NCBI RefSeq assembly: GCF_030272615.1
Contig: NC_081406.1
Coordinates: 168,162,361 to 168,226,360, forward strand
DNA length: 64,000 nucleotides
Source of the DNA: Cryptomeria japonica
Taxonomy: Eukaryota; Streptophyta; Pinopsida; Cupressales; Cupressaceae
Reading direction: 5' to 3'
A program made the position numbers and the translations under genes. Positions 1 through 12,532 of the stretch are shown one piece after another. How positions within the stretch are numbered: the first letter of the stretch is position 1; each line of letters begins with the position of its first letter. A model generated the notes under the pieces. The model made no database searches. It had not been told where the DNA came from and worked only from the letters and a program-made list of their open reading frames with translations.

Positions 1-913
1 CATTCTCTTCATCCTCAGATTCCTCATCGGTAACACCTTCATCCACTGCAACAAGACAATTTTTCCTACCTACTCCTTTATACTTCCTAAACCTCTCTGG
101 TTTATCCTTATTATCATTGTTATGATAGTTAACAACTATATGTCCTATCTTATTGCAGGAAAAACACTTCAGTGGAAGCTTACTTCTATATTTTCCGGAG
201 CCTTTTGGAAGTCTCTTGGCAAGAAGAGCTTCAAACTCCATCAGAATCTCCTCATTGTCCATATCTCTGCTTGGCCTGGATTCATAATTGGTACTGACCT
301 CTTTTCCTTTCCTAGTCGGTGTGGAGGAAACATACGCTCTAAAGGCTAACTCAGTCTTCTAAACACTACCATCATAGCTATTCAATTCATATGCAGTCAA
401 CTTTGCAATAATAGAGTCTAAAGATACCTTGGTTTTGTCCATAGACCTTAACTCCTGAATAGCGGCAACCCTGATTGCATAGATCGGTAAAAGTGATCTC
501 TGAACTTTACTGACAATAGTGGCATTATCAATTGTTCCACCAATGATTTTGATCTCTCCAACCATTGTCTTGATTCTTATGCCATATTGTTGAATGGTCT
601 CTCCTTCAACCATCCTCATATCTTCAAACTTTCCTCTAAGGCTTTCTTCCTTAGCCTACTTGACATGTTCATCACCGCCATAAACGGATTCTAGTTTGTC
701 CCACACATCTTTCAGATTGTCCTTATCTTGTACATCAATGAACTCTACATCATACAAGCTGCTAATAAGGGCTTCCATGACTTGCCCATTTTCTTGTATC
801 TCTCTTTTCTAACATCAGTTATAGTTCCAATGGGGATTACATAGGCATTCTCAACATAGCTCTAGCATTGTAAATTTGTCCCTATTGAACTTAGGACCTT
901 CCCTCTTCATCAT
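1..913 (-). pseudogene. Ty1/copia gag, 3' part off the left edge (element 1)
   Basis: Reading on the minus strand, a Gag-like protein begins at an ATG near 913 (MMKREGPKF) and runs leftwards off the window. The best-preserved part is at 359-619: EGETIQQYGIRIKTMV and IVSKVQRSLLPIYAIRVAAIQELRS match the helical Gag core of plant copia elements. Further left, around 120-170, a CCHC zinc knuckle can be read (CFSCNKIGH), followed by an acidic stretch at the window edge. The frame carries stop codons near 850-890, 660 and 360, so it is decayed. It differs clearly from the Gag of elements 2 and 3, so it belongs to another subfamily. Protease and later domains would lie outside the window. Confidence 0.8.
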
Positions 914-970
914 TAAAACATGATCTTTTGCCTCAAGTGGTTAAGCTTATATCACCGAGGACCTGGATGA

Positions 971-982
971 GCTCTGATACCA
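971..982 (-). promoter_or_regulatory. Primer-binding site of element 1
   Basis: On the minus strand the sequence reads TGGTATCAGAGC, the usual plant copia primer-binding site complementary to the 3' end of initiator methionine tRNA. It lies two bases from the inner edge of the 5' LTR, which fixes that edge and the element's orientation. Confidence 0.9.
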
Positions 983-984
983 AT

Positions 985-2355
985 TGATGAATAATGATGA
1001 ACTACTAAGGTCCTAACTGGTATTGAGAGGGGGGGGTGAATTAGTACACACAAAAACTTGCTCAGATAATATGACAAATCAAAACACAGATAACTGGTTG
1101 TCATATACTGTTGGACTTAACCATAGCAATACCGATTAAATAGAAATACTTTAGACAACATTCAATAGATCTCAAATCTTGATGACTACTTCACCGATAT
1201 AATCATGCATGAGTTGTATCAATAGTATCACAACCATTTAACACTGCATGCATATCTAACTTAATCATAATCACACAATCATCACATGAAAAACTCACAA
1301 CCCATAACACATAGAATTTTCACATGGAAACCCAGATGGGAAAAACCACGGTGGGGATGAATACCCACAAGCTTGTTTGTGAACTCTTTTGAAGTCTACT
1401 CTATTAGGAGCCTAGTCCAGTTAAAGACTTTACAATAAAGGTTATGTTAGGAACCAATCCTGTTAGGAATCACCTAGTTAAGGGATGGCTATATACCATG
1501 TTAAAGGTTACCTCGCTAGAGGATTTCAATAACTCAATGAACTTGAGCCACCTAGTTAGAGGATTTACAACAAATCCTGTTAAAGCTAACTGGTCAAGGG
1601 ATTTACCTTCAGTTGAAATGGCTAGAAGACAACAGGTAAAACTCTGATTTGATAACAACACTCCTTGCTAAGGCAGATCCTTTTTAGTTCCTCTCTTCTA
1701 CAATCACACTCTGCAGATTCCTCACTCTGGTTTGGCAAGTATCAAAACATGCAGAGACACACACAAATTTTTCCAACGTTTAAATAACAAAACTCATCGA
1801 CCTTATAGATAACAATTAAGTCGGTAGCATAAACCCTAAACATTTTACGTTTACAATTACAAGCGGTTTAATCCTGACCATCAAATACATTACATAGAAT
1901 GAAACGATCTAAAACAGATCTCAAGTCATTCTGCATCGTCCAATATTCACTGCATCTGGAAAATAGTAACCCATCACGCGCTTTTCTCATACCTCTAAGA
2001 GAAAACACATTCCTGAGGTAGACATTCAATGCATTCGATCTTCACATGCAAGATCCTTGAAGAAGTCCTTCACATGCACATAGCTGATGTGGCATCCTTA
2101 TCCTTATCCTTGTTCTTAACTAACTTATCACAAAACATCATCAGTTGTACCACACAAGCCAAACCGGAAACCCTAGAGCTGAACTGAGACTACCAATAGG
2201 TAGTCACACTTAGTGAACCCCGACACTGGTCCACTCCATCTCGGTTGACCATAACTGCTTCCAATCTTCATACCGATGCATACCGGTTCATCTTCTTGAG
2301 CACTTATTGACATCAATGACAACATACATTATCACTACTTCATCATATGCCAACA
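985..2355 (-). repeat. 5' LTR of copia element 1 (~1.37 kb)
   Basis: The plus-strand left edge is TGATGAAT, directly next to the primer-binding site. The right edge is ATATGCCAACA, the same outer terminus (TGTTGGCA on the minus strand) as the LTRs of element 3. A G-tract (GAGAGGGGGGGGTGAAT) lies about 40 bp inside the inner edge, as in all the related LTRs here. Small open frames inside it (1444-1661) are on both strands and look like LTR shadows. The partner LTR is outside the window, so no TSD can be checked. Confidence 0.8.
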
Positions 2356-4456
2356 CTCTTAGATCATTAGCCAGATTATGCTCACTATGAAGCCAACAAA
2401 TTAGCCTTATAGAAATGAAATTGAATTTGAGAGAGTGTGGTTCACACACCCATCCTTCTACATTTAGATTGATGAGTGAAGGAAGAGTACATCAATCAAC
2501 ATGGGAAACTCAAATGTAAAAAATCTATTAAGAAATTAAAATTCATGAGCCAAAAAATATAGGAGTGAAACAACAAATATATTTGTAAACTCCAAAAATG
2601 GGCATTAAAATTAACAAAAGAAATTCTCAATGAAGAGCTATACAATGAAATAACAAGAAAGAGGGACCCATTACTACAAGTATAGAGAAAAATTAGGTTT
2701 GATTCTCAAGGAAGACTCCAACACTACTTATTTTTATAAATCAATAATGAAAAGGAAAACACACTATCCCCCAAATAGAAATAGTTAGAGAAGATGATCA
2801 ATACACAATAGAATTCATCTGAACACCCTTAACACCCTTAAATATGAGAAAGAGGAGGATGAAAAGGTTAAAGAATATCTTAATCTCCTTCTACATCTCA
2901 TATCATATACAAAGAATAAAACCATGTACCTAATCAAATAAATAAGAAATAAATGCATTACTTTCCTCTTCTATCTCAATAAATTTCTACACAAATGGAC
3001 TTCAACTTTGGATTGGAAAATATTATAGGAGGTCCTAAAGGAATATCTTACATGTAAGTGGTCAATTTTTTAATTCACTAAGACAATTAAATAAATAAGT
3101 ACCATGAGATCTGTGCTTAATCCCAAAGAAAGAGATACATCTAATTGAGATGAACTGAATTGTAATATATGGTTTATAAATAATATTTCAACCTATTGAA
3201 ATTCACTTAAATCCTTCATAACATAAAATTATATTGCTCCAATCCCAATGAATCTTTCTCCTAAGTAAACAAATCGTAGGTAATATAAAAATAATGTATG
3301 AATCGACGCATTCTACTAAACTAACACATTCAAAAGTGTTTCTATAAAAACACCCTTGGTCACATTTACAATTTTTTTACTATTCTCCTTCCAAAAAATT
3401 TAACCTTTAACTAATTTACCATAACAACCTGATTGATTAATATAAATTCAATTAAGGGGCATTGATCAATATAGACACACCATACTCTATATTCAAATAT
3501 TGCATATGAGGTCATGAAGGATCATGATCATGTCCTACACAAATAATCACATCTAAAGTAATAGAAGTATTCATAATTCATTAGATGATAAACATAACAT
3601 GAATTAATTCTAGAACCCAACAGTATTTTCACATGTAGTTTTTTTTGTTTTTTTAGGTAACGAGCCAAATTCAAAAAGAGTATCTAATTTTCTTACCTAA
3701 ATTTAAGCATACCTTTCAAACCTGAATCACTCCTTCATGTTATCTATAGTAGTCAAGAACCTTCTAAGATCAAATATAACACATCAATTCCATAATATGT
3801 ATATAAAATAACCTTTTGTTGAGAGAAACTTTTTTAATAACCAAATCATGTAACTACTATTTTGTCGTTATGTATATACGATTGAAATTAAATGCTACTC
3901 TAACCATCCCCAAACAAATCAGTATCCACCATCTTGCCTAATATTCATCTAAGCAATAGTATTCAATAGGAATAAGACCCATTTTTCAAACTCATTTATG
4001 AAGATAATGCTTCAATGAAACTTAACATATTATGCCCAACCATGTTCATGAACATAAAATATCCTATACACGGTCATTAATCATAGATCATAGACAGTAA
4101 TGGCAATTTATGTTTAAAATTCACATCTACAAAAGCAACCATTAATTTCAAAAACTAAATTCTGTGAACAACACAGTCGCCCAAAAATTCAGATAAATAG
4201 ATAGATAAATAAATTTGTAGTCAAGCCATTAGCAAAGGGAGCAATTCATACTAAGGAGTTTACCATTATATATTCATTATATATAGCACGTCCATCATAT
4301 AAGTAGCATGAATATTACGCAGTCACACTAAACCAGTTCTGAGTCCAAAAACCATCATCACCTAGGCTATAACCTAATAGAATAGTAATATTTACCCTAT
4401 TTCTTTTATATTGTGAACAAACCCAAAAACTTTGATCCTATCCGGACCCTAACTAT
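2356..4456. other. AT-rich spacer with a possible LINE scrap
   Basis: No gene was found. At 2684-2761 the plus strand can be read as EDSNTTYFYKSIMKRK, resembling the GDSNTxFFHxSI segment just upstream of the reverse transcriptase in plant LINEs, but nothing around it confirms this. The rest is AT-rich with no domain. The last five bases before 4457 (ACTAT) are the left target-site duplication of element 2. Confidence 0.4.
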
Positions 4457-5665
4457 TGTTAGGATAACTAGTGAACAATTGAGAGGGGGGGGTGAATCAG
4501 TTGTTAATAGATTATGTGAATTAAAGAACTTAAAACCTTCTATCGGTATAATTGATTAAGCATTAAAGCATAAATGAAAACCAGAGAATCAATACCATGC
4601 AACCATAACACATAACACCATGATTTTTATGTGGAAAACCTCAATGAGGAAAAACCACAATGGGAAATCCTACCCACAGTCAGATGATACTTCTGCAGCA
4701 AGTATATGATTACAATAGGGGCCTACACATGCAGGAAGGCACACTTCCTAAAGCGCACTACTCATCACAATGGAGTCTCGCTGACTATAGAGATGTCAAC
4801 CACCTCAAGATGTTTGGACTACAATCCAGAAAGAAGAATTGTCAGTGATAGCATCAAACATGCCAAATTATAGTTTCGTTTAATCTCAATACCAGAGGTC
4901 TAAAACCTCTTACATAAACCCAACTTGATCACCTACGATCGACCAAATCCTCTGCACAAATGATTATTACATTATTTTCTCTTTGCTTATATCCATATAT
5001 TCACACACATGATCTATAATGACATCTTACATACATTTATACCAACTCAAGACCTAACCAATTAGGTTGGCCACACAGATGATAATACAATAGATCCATT
5101 ACATAATCTTGAAATAAAATCATAACACATGTCATCCTAAGGCAAAACAATCAAGATCCAATCAATGAAACATCCCGGAAGCACATTAGAGGATCCACCA
5201 ACACATTTCATGCAAACCGGTCAATAACCTAGATAGTACCAGACCTAAATTAGATCCACACATGCCAAAGCAATGACACCAATCAGTCAAGGCACAAACA
5301 CAATCACCATCAGCATCTTGAATCCCTTCTAGAAGTTGCACCAACACCACTTATGTATACATCAAAGATCTTCAATAAAGCTCTGCCGGTGAAACCCTTA
5401 CTGGACCAATAAAGCAAGCTTACTAGAACATAAGATAGCATCTGATCATCAAGTCAATATCAATTGAATGAAACATACTTCAGAAGCATATCAACCATCC
5501 ATACAAAGATATTCCATCAACCAGATCATACTGGTGACAATCAAATGAAAGTCTTCCCAATCCAATGCATCTATCGAAAGAAAGTAAACAACCAAAACAA
5601 TAGGTGTTGACATCAATGACAAAACATCAATGCAACAAATAATCAATTCCATCATATGACCAACA
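4457..5665 (-). repeat. 3' LTR of element 2
   Basis: The plus-strand edges are TGTTAGGATAA and ATATGACCAACA. It carries the G-tract near the left edge at 4485-4492 and aligns throughout with 10258-11469. The 62-codon frame at 4660-4848 recurs in the sister LTR at 10466-10654 and is an LTR sequence shadow, not a gene. Confidence 0.93.
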
Positions 5666-5666
5666 A

Positions 5667-5679
5667 TCTCCCCCTTTGG
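5667..5679 (-). promoter_or_regulatory. Polypurine tract of element 2
   Basis: On the minus strand the sequence reads CAAAGGGGGAGAT immediately before the 3' LTR start TTGTTGG. This is the expected plus-strand priming site for a copia element. Confidence 0.85.
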
Positions 5680-6031
5680 TATTCATGGAAACACTAGATG
5701 TGAAAAACATCCAAGTGCCAAGAAAATGCCAAACAAGTCTCCCCCAAAGGAAGACCGCCAACAATCTCCCATCAAATGATATAGCAATGAAGTCTTAAAC
5801 CAAAATAGAAACAAAAGGACCAAATACTGCCAAACTCCCACTAAGGAGTGCAATCAATGGTTTTTCACATATATTCCTCCCCCTTTGACAACAATGCCAA
5901 ATAATCAAATAGAATAAATAACTCCAAAACTCAAGGCTGACTACTCCCCCTAAGTAGTAGCTCGGATTCATCAATCCAGAGAAAAAGATATCTTTGATAA
6001 TGCATACTAGACTGATGCACAACTGCATCAA

Positions 6032-9000
6032 TTAAGTCTCTACGAGAGGGGTAGAAACCCCCAATCTGTCTCTCAAATACTCAAATGATTCCCGGGACAA
6101 AGATTTAGTGAAGATGTCTGCTATCTACTCTTTAGTGTTCACATAAACCAATCTGACTTTTTTTGCTTCCACCTTTTCCTTCAAAAAGTTATACTTGATT
6201 GATATGTACTTATTCTTGGAGCAAAATACTAGATTCTTTGATATGTCAATAGTTGCAGAGTTCTCACAATGGATAGCTACCAGATCATTACAACTCACTT
6301 TTATATCCTTCAACATCTACTTCATCCATAGAACTTGAGTACAATTGGTTGCGACTGCAACATATTCAGCTTCAGCAGTAGATAAAGAAATGCATGACTG
6401 CTTCTTGTTGATCCATGAAACCAACTTCTTCCCAAGGAAGAATGCTCCACCAAATGTTCTCCTCTGGTCATCAACATTACCTGCCCAATCTGCATCTGTA
6501 TATGCACATAAATTAAAGTCATCTTCTTTAGGGTACCATAAACCATATTCACTTGTTCCTTGCAAATACTGGAATATCCTTTTTATTGCACTTTCATGAT
6601 TTTCTCTTGGATTACTTTGAAATCTTGATACAATACTGACTGCATTTATTATATCCGGTCTAGTCTGAGTTAAATATAGAAAACCACCAATCATGGATTT
6701 ATATCTTATGGAATTTACTGAAGGGGATACATCCTTAATTGACAATTTTTCACTTGTAACCATAGGAGTACTAACCGGTTTAGAATTTTCCATACCAAAT
6801 TTCTTCAACAATTCCCTTATATACTTATTTTGATAGATAAAGATACCTTTGCCAATCTGAGTAATCTAAAAACCTAGAAAAAATATTATTTTACCAATTA
6901 TAGATATTTCAAATTCACTCTGCATATTATCAAAAAATTCCATGCACAAGTTTTCTTCACCACCAAAAAAGATATCATCAACAAATACTTCAATAATCAG
7001 AATATCATCATTAGTGATCTTATAATATAGGTTAATGTCAGCATTACCTTTTATAAAATCAAGCTTCAAAAGGTACTTATCCAACCTTGCATACCAAGCT
7101 CTAGGAGCCTGTTTTAGTCCATATGGGGTTTTCCTTAATCTGCAAACCATATTTTTGTCATTTGTCAATAAAAATCCATCTGGTTGCTCAATAAAGACTT
7201 CTTCTTCAAGTTCTCTATTCATAAATGCACACTTAACATCCATCTGATAGATCTTGTAGTTCTTATAGGCTGCATAAGCAAGAAATAGTCTAACAACTTT
7301 AATTATAGCTACCGGTGAAAAAGATTCACCATAATCAATTCCTTCCTTCTGAGAATATCCTTTGCAGACCAATCTAGCCTTGTTTCTTACAACTTGTCCA
7401 TCCTCATTCAGTTTGTTTCTAAAAACCCATTTAGTTCCAATAACATTCTTATTTTTAGGTCAGGGAACTAAAGTCCAAGTATTGTTCTTTTCTATCTGAT
7501 CTAATTCATCTTCCATAGCTTTCATCCAACATTCATCTTTACAAGCTTCAACTATTGATGTTGGTTCAATCTGAGAAATGAAACATACCTCTTGATTTGT
7601 CAATCTTCTCTTTGTCATAACTCCCATGTTTTTGTCTCCAATGATCTGATTTTCAGGTTCTCTATGTTGTTCTTCAGTTGTCATTGAGTTTTTTTTATGA
7701 TGTCAGGGTAACTGGTTCAGTATTTTGTTTCGATACAGGAACTACCAGTTTAGTTATGATCATTTCCACTACCAGTTAACTGTCATAAGATTTAGCTTGG
7801 TCTTTGTACTGCTCATCCACTTTCACATTCACACTCTCCACAATTCTCTGTAATCTTTTGTTATAACATCTATATGCTTTGCTTTTAGTTGAATAACTAA
7901 GAAATATTCCTTCATCACATCTAGGGTCAAACTTTCCAATGGAATTATCTCTTTTGATATAACACTTACTTTCAAAAATTCTAAAATATTTAAGAGTAGG
8001 AGAATGACCAAACCATAATTCATAAGGTGTCTTACCGATATCTCCTTTGATATGAACTCTATTGAATATATAAAGTGTTGTACTTACTATTTCTCTCCAG
8101 TAGATATGAGGCAAATTATCTTCCATCATCATGCTTCTGGCTGCATCCAAAACGGTTATGTTCTTTCTTTCCACAATGTCATTTTGTTGAGGTGTTCGGG
8201 ATGCAAATAATTGTCTCCTAATACCATTTTTCTCACAATAGCTATTGAGCTCACTTAATGTGAATTCACCACCTTGATCTGATCTCAGACACTTGATTTT
8301 CATTCCTATCTATATCTCAAGCATAGCTTTAAAGATCTTGAATTTCTCAAAGGCTTCATATTTCTCCCTTAGAAAAGCAAACCACATCATTCTAGAATAG
8401 TCATCAATGATTAACATGAAATATCTATCACCTTGAAAGCTTCTTGTATTAGCAGGACCACATAGGTCAGTATAAATCAAATCAAGAACATCATTAGATT
8501 TATCAGGTATGCTCTTAAAAGAAGTTTTTATTTGCTTACCCATTTGACATTCTTTACATATTAGATTATGAGGCTTCGCAATCTTAGGTAAATCTCTAAC
8601 TGCCTTAGTTGAATTGATCTTTACAATGCAATAAAAATTTACATGACACAACCTCTTATGCCATAGCCAACTTTCATCAATATTTGCAATCAAACATGTC
8701 TTTTCACCGGAGTTCAAATGAAAGATGTTACCTTTTGTCTGTGTACCGGTTGCAATCTCCAAACCTGATTTGCTAATGATTTTGCACCTTCCATATTTGA
8801 ATTGTAATTGAAATCCCCTGTCTACCAACTGTCCTACACTCAAAATATTATGCTTCAGACCTTCAACATGATAGACATTATCAATGTTACGTTTACCATC
8901 TAATGAAATGGTTCCCTTTCCTTTGATCATGCATGCCTTGTTATTACCAAATCTGACTTGACCACCATCAAATTCTTGCAGGGTTAGAAACTTTCCTCTA

Positions 9001-9119
9001 TCACCTATCATATGATGAGAACATCCACTGTCTATTACCCATTCATCCATGTCTTCAACTTTTGCTGCAAGGTTCTTTTCCTCATTCTTGATAACTAGTT
9101 CCGGATCATCTGCCTTCAT
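6032..9119 (-). pseudogene. Copia pol of element 2 (PR-INT-RT-RH), broken
   Basis: From the minus-strand 5' side: protease with WVIDSGCSHHM; the Gag-pre-integrase HHCC zinc site (WHKRLCH ... CKECQMGK); integrase core with YTDLCGP, SDQGGEF and ERKN supplying the D-D-E residues (8310-9119, then 7776-8303); reverse transcriptase with VKCAFMN, YGLKQAPRAWY and the active-site FVDDIFFGG (6866-7372); then the RT-RNase H connection and RNase H with YTDADWAGN and STAEAEY (6317-6811), ending in ADIFTKSLSRES. The final stop is at 6032-6034. Frames are broken near 8305, 7770, 7455, 6865 and 6316, so no intact polyprotein can be made. Catalytic residues are mostly preserved, which suggests decay after insertion. 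Confidence 0.93.
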
Positions 9120-9120
9120 A

Positions 9121-10199
9121 GCATAAAATACCTAGTATTTTCCATTGTTGTATCCACTAGCTAAATCTCATGTCAGTTCTTCTTCTGAGTCATCAGTTAC
9201 TCCTTCCTTATCAGCATACTAGCATGATTTGTTTTTGTATTTCCTATACTTATGCTTGATCTGATATTCAGAGTTAGGCTTAAAAGATCTTCTTTCTCTT
9301 TCTTCCAATTTTGAATTCCTTTTAGGACATTTAGATGCAAAATGACCTATCTTATTACATGCAAAACATTTGGAAGGAGATTTTCCTTCATACTTACTTC
9401 TTGATGGACCTCTAGGTATCCTTCTAGCAAATAGGGCTTCAAGTTTCTCAAGCTCTTCATCTTATTTCCTTATCTCTTCCAATTCCTTTGCATACAAAAC
9501 TTTCCAATCTTTCTTGCTAGTTGATGATGTAGATGCCTTAAATGCAATATCGACCTTTGTAGCTCCAGGAGGACCAAATTCTTCCAGCTCAAAAGAAGAT
9601 ATCTTCCCAACAAGAGTATCTCTATTGACAAAAAAATTAGGCATGGTTCTTAGCTCATTAATTGCATTTACCTTCATCTTATATGCCAGTGGAAAAACCC
9701 TTAACACTTTTGAAACAATCTCTTCCTCGCTCAGAGATCCACCACAGCACTGAATTCCCAATACAATTTCATTAACCCTTTCCATGAACGCATAAATTCT
9801 TTCATCTTCTTCCATCTTCAAGCTTTCATATCTTACCTGGTAACATTCAAGTTTTGCAATTTTAATAGTAAGATCACCTTCATTCAAAGTCTTTGACTTG
9901 TCCCACATAGCTTTTGCCGATGATTTGTCTGATAGTCCCATGATTTGCTGATCTGATAAGGCACTTAAGAGGGCTTCTCTAGCTCTGCAATCATTCTCAA
10001 TGTTCTTATCCAAGTCTATTGGTGTAGGAAGGCCAGATGCTAGATTATGAGGAGTGTAACCATTCTGAGTTATTTCCCAAATTTCCTTTCCAATACATCT
10101 TAAATAAGTCTCCATCTAAATCTTCCATTCTCTATAGTTTGTCCCATCAAGCCTAGGGATGCCCTTCCAGAAAACATGAGTTGAACTATTAGTTGCCAT
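9121..10199 (-). pseudogene. Copia gag of element 2, with early stop at codon 28
   Basis: The expected start is the ATG at 10199 (MATNSSTHVFWKGIPRLDG). Codon 28 is TAG (10116-10118), followed at once by ATG GAG ACT, from which a long frame runs to 9462. It contains the Gag core (AMWDKSKTL, AFMERVNEIV, VSKVLRVFP, AINELRT). A further stop at 9462 separates it from a CCHC zinc knuckle near 9310-9375 (CFACNKIGHFASKCP). Element 3 has a stop at exactly the same codon. Gag would form the virus-like particle of the retrotransposon. Confidence 0.9.
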
Positions 10200-10243
10200 A
10201 GGATCTTCCTCAAGTGGTTAAGCTTCTACAAAAAGAGGACCAA

Positions 10244-10255
10244 GCTCTTATACCA
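10244..10255 (-). promoter_or_regulatory. Primer-binding site of element 2
   Basis: The minus strand reads TGGTATAAGAGC, one base off the standard initiator-tRNA site TGGTATCAGAGC. It lies two bases from the LTR edge at 10258. Confidence 0.85.
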
Positions 10256-10257
10256 AT

Positions 10258-11469
10258 TTTTAGGATAATCGGTGAACAACTGAGAGGGGGGGTGGGGGTG
10301 AATCAATTGTTAATAGATTATGTGAATTAAAGCACTTATAACCTTATACTGGTATAATTGATTAAGCATTAAAGCATAAATGAAAACCAAACAATCAATA
10401 CCATGCAACCATAACACATAATACCATGATTTGTACATGGAAAAAATCAATAAGGAAAAACCACAGTGGGAAACCCTACACACAGTCAGATGATACTTCT
10501 ACAACAAGTAAATGATTACAATAGGGGCCTACACATGCAGGAAGGCACACTACCTAGAGTGCACTGCTCATCACAATGGAGTCTCACTGACTACAGAGAT
10601 GTCAACCACCTCAAGATGTTTGGACTACAATCCAAAAAGAAGAACTTCCAGTGATAGCATCAAACATGCCAAATTATAGTTCTAGTTAAGCTCAATACCA
10701 AAGGTCTAAAACCTCTTACATAAACCCAACTCGATCACCTATGATCGACCAAATCCTCTGCACAAATGATTATTACATTATTCTCTCTTTTCCTATATCC
10801 ATATATCTACACACATGATCTACAATGAGATCTTACATACATTTATACCAACCCGGGACCTAACCAATTAGGTCGGCCACACAAATGATAATACAATAGA
10901 TCCATTACATAATACAAAAATAAAATGATAATGCATCTCGGCCTAAGGCCAAACAAACAACATCCAATCAATGAAACATCCCGAAAGCACATTGGAGGAT
11001 CCACTAACATGTTTCATGCAAACCGGTCCATAACCTAGATAGCACTGGACCTAAATTAGATTGACACACGCCAAAGTAATGACACCAATCAATCAAGGCA
11101 CAAACACAATCACCATTAGCATCCCGAATCCCTTCTAGAAGTTGCACCAACACCACTTATGGATTACATCAAAGATCTTTAATAAAGCTCTGTTGGTGAA
11201 ACCCAGCCGGACTAATAAAGAAAGCTTACTAGAACATAAGATAGCATTTGATCATCAAGTCAATACCAACTGACTGAAACATACTTTAGAAGCATATGAA
11301 CAATCCATACAAACATATTACATCAACCAGATCATACTGGTGACATCAATCAAAGTCTTCCCAATCCAATCCATCTACCGGAAGCCAGTAAACAACCAAA
11401 ATAGCAGGTGTTGACATCAATGACAAAACATCAATGCAACACATAATCAATTCCATCATATGGCCGACA
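10258..11469 (-). repeat. 5' LTR of element 2
   Basis: It aligns with 4457-5665. The inner edge reads TTTTAGG rather than TGTTAGG, a point change in the conserved terminus. The G-tract near this edge is interrupted and longer (GAGAGGGGGGGTGGGGG). The outer edge is TATGGCCGACA, followed by the TSD ACTAT. Confidence 0.93.
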
Positions 11470-11532
11470 ACTATATATCCATAGACTATGATTGGTCTTC
11501 CTCTAAAATGCTACGATCAACATAATTGCATT

Positions 11533-12213
11533 TCATAAACTTAGTAGTACAAGATGGTCCAACCTCCTTCGATGAAGTGGTCCCTGCCTTTTTAACCAAC
11601 TAGCCTTGAGAATAACAGGGGGAATGACTTGGATCCTTTCCACTTCCACCTCCCCAAAATTCTTTGGAAGTTGGAAACCTTCTGCAACCAGATAATCCAA
11701 CCACCACTTATTCCCTTTCGCCTCCTTCAAGCATAACCATTTGAGCAAAAATTATATGTTCCTCATCACACTCTGCCTCCTTTGATCAAAAAGCTCTTGA
11801 TCCCTAATCTCAAGCAGTGGACATTTCTTAATTTTTGCACTCGCATTTTGATTCTTCTCCACAGCATAATCCTCTAAAAAGGGTATGGTGAGATTGTAGT
11901 CTGCGCTATCCATGGCTAAATCTAAGTTGCCCAACAATTATTCCTTAAACACATTCCTAGCTAGAAATTTAGCCTCTTCCTTCAAAGTCCCTACATAAAG
12001 AAAGATAGCAACAAATAAGTCATAGATATCACAATTTACCTAGTAAATTTGCTCATAGTTAAAGAAATATTCTCCTGTGATCTCCTGGATAGCCCTGACC
12101 GAAAAATTGTCCAATTCCAGTAAGTTTCTATTCCATCTCTCCAATTTCACCGCTCCCTAGAAGGCCATAAGTCCATTATCATTTGTAGTGACAAGTTTCA
12201 AATTTGACTCCAT
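11533..12213 (-). pseudogene. Unrecognised 226-codon frame with four stop codons and no frameshift
   Basis: From an ATG at 12213 in a good context (AAAATGG), a single minus-strand frame can be followed for 226 codons to TGA at 11533-11535. It is interrupted only by TAG at codon 19 (12157-12159), TAG at codon 58 (12040-12042), TAA at codon 92 (11938-11940) and TAA at codon 154 (11752-11754). Each could derive by one transition from TGG or CAA. The composition is protein-like, with segments such as VKLERWNRNLLELD, NLTIPFLEDYAVEKN and EAKGNKWWLDYLVAEGFQLP. I do not recognise a domain. It begins 320 bp past the stop of LINE ORF2 on the same strand, so it may be a downstream LINE frame, a separate element's gene or a host pseudogene. 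Element 2 inserted about 60 bp after its end. Confidence 0.55.
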
Positions 12214-12532
12214 TTTTCTATGAGAAGAAATTGAAACCTATCCAGTCCTAAAAAAAGGGTCTATATCTGGAAACTACTAACAAGTCCTATAAGGCACTGT
12301 GACATAGCTTATATGCTTCGACATGAGTGGATATTGTCACATTTAATGATTGATCATGCGAAATCTATGCGTAATAATCATGTATTAATTCACATCCTAA
12401 TGTTTAACAAGTGGGCCCTGCTATCTATTTTATGAAGGAAGCTATACCCACCAAAAAAGGAATATTCCTATGAATTCAAATTCAAAAAAATGGCGCGAGC
12501 TTCTACACTATCTCTGAGTTAACACCAAATTA

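Larger units (their letters stand above)
4457..11469 (-). mobile_element. Full-length Ty1/copia retrotransposon (element 2)
   Basis: A 7.0 kb element lies on the minus strand: 5' LTR 10258-11469, primer-binding site, gag, pol in the order protease-integrase-RT-RNase H (the copia order), polypurine tract, 3' LTR 4457-5665. The flanking 5 bp are ACTAT at 4452-4456 and ACTAT at 11470-11474, a perfect target-site duplication. The two LTRs (1209 and 1212 bp) align end to end. By eye over their first ~450 bp they differ at very roughly 8 percent of positions, so the insertion is not recent. Gag and pol carry several stops and the element looks inactive. It landed about 60 bp past the end of the unknown frame at 11533-12213. 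Confidence 0.95.

Noticed and set aside
971-982. Short matches to initiator methionine tRNA (also 10244, 15589, 47153, 51702, 54597)
   Set aside because: Only ~12 bases and placed next to LTR ends, so they are retroelement primer-binding sites, not tRNA genes.
4660-4848. 62-codon frame MGNPTHSQMILLQQ..., also at 10466-10654 and on the opposite strand at 15188-15382
   Set aside because: It lies inside LTRs and recurs only because the LTRs are related. No start context, domain or independent conservation; stops differ among copies.
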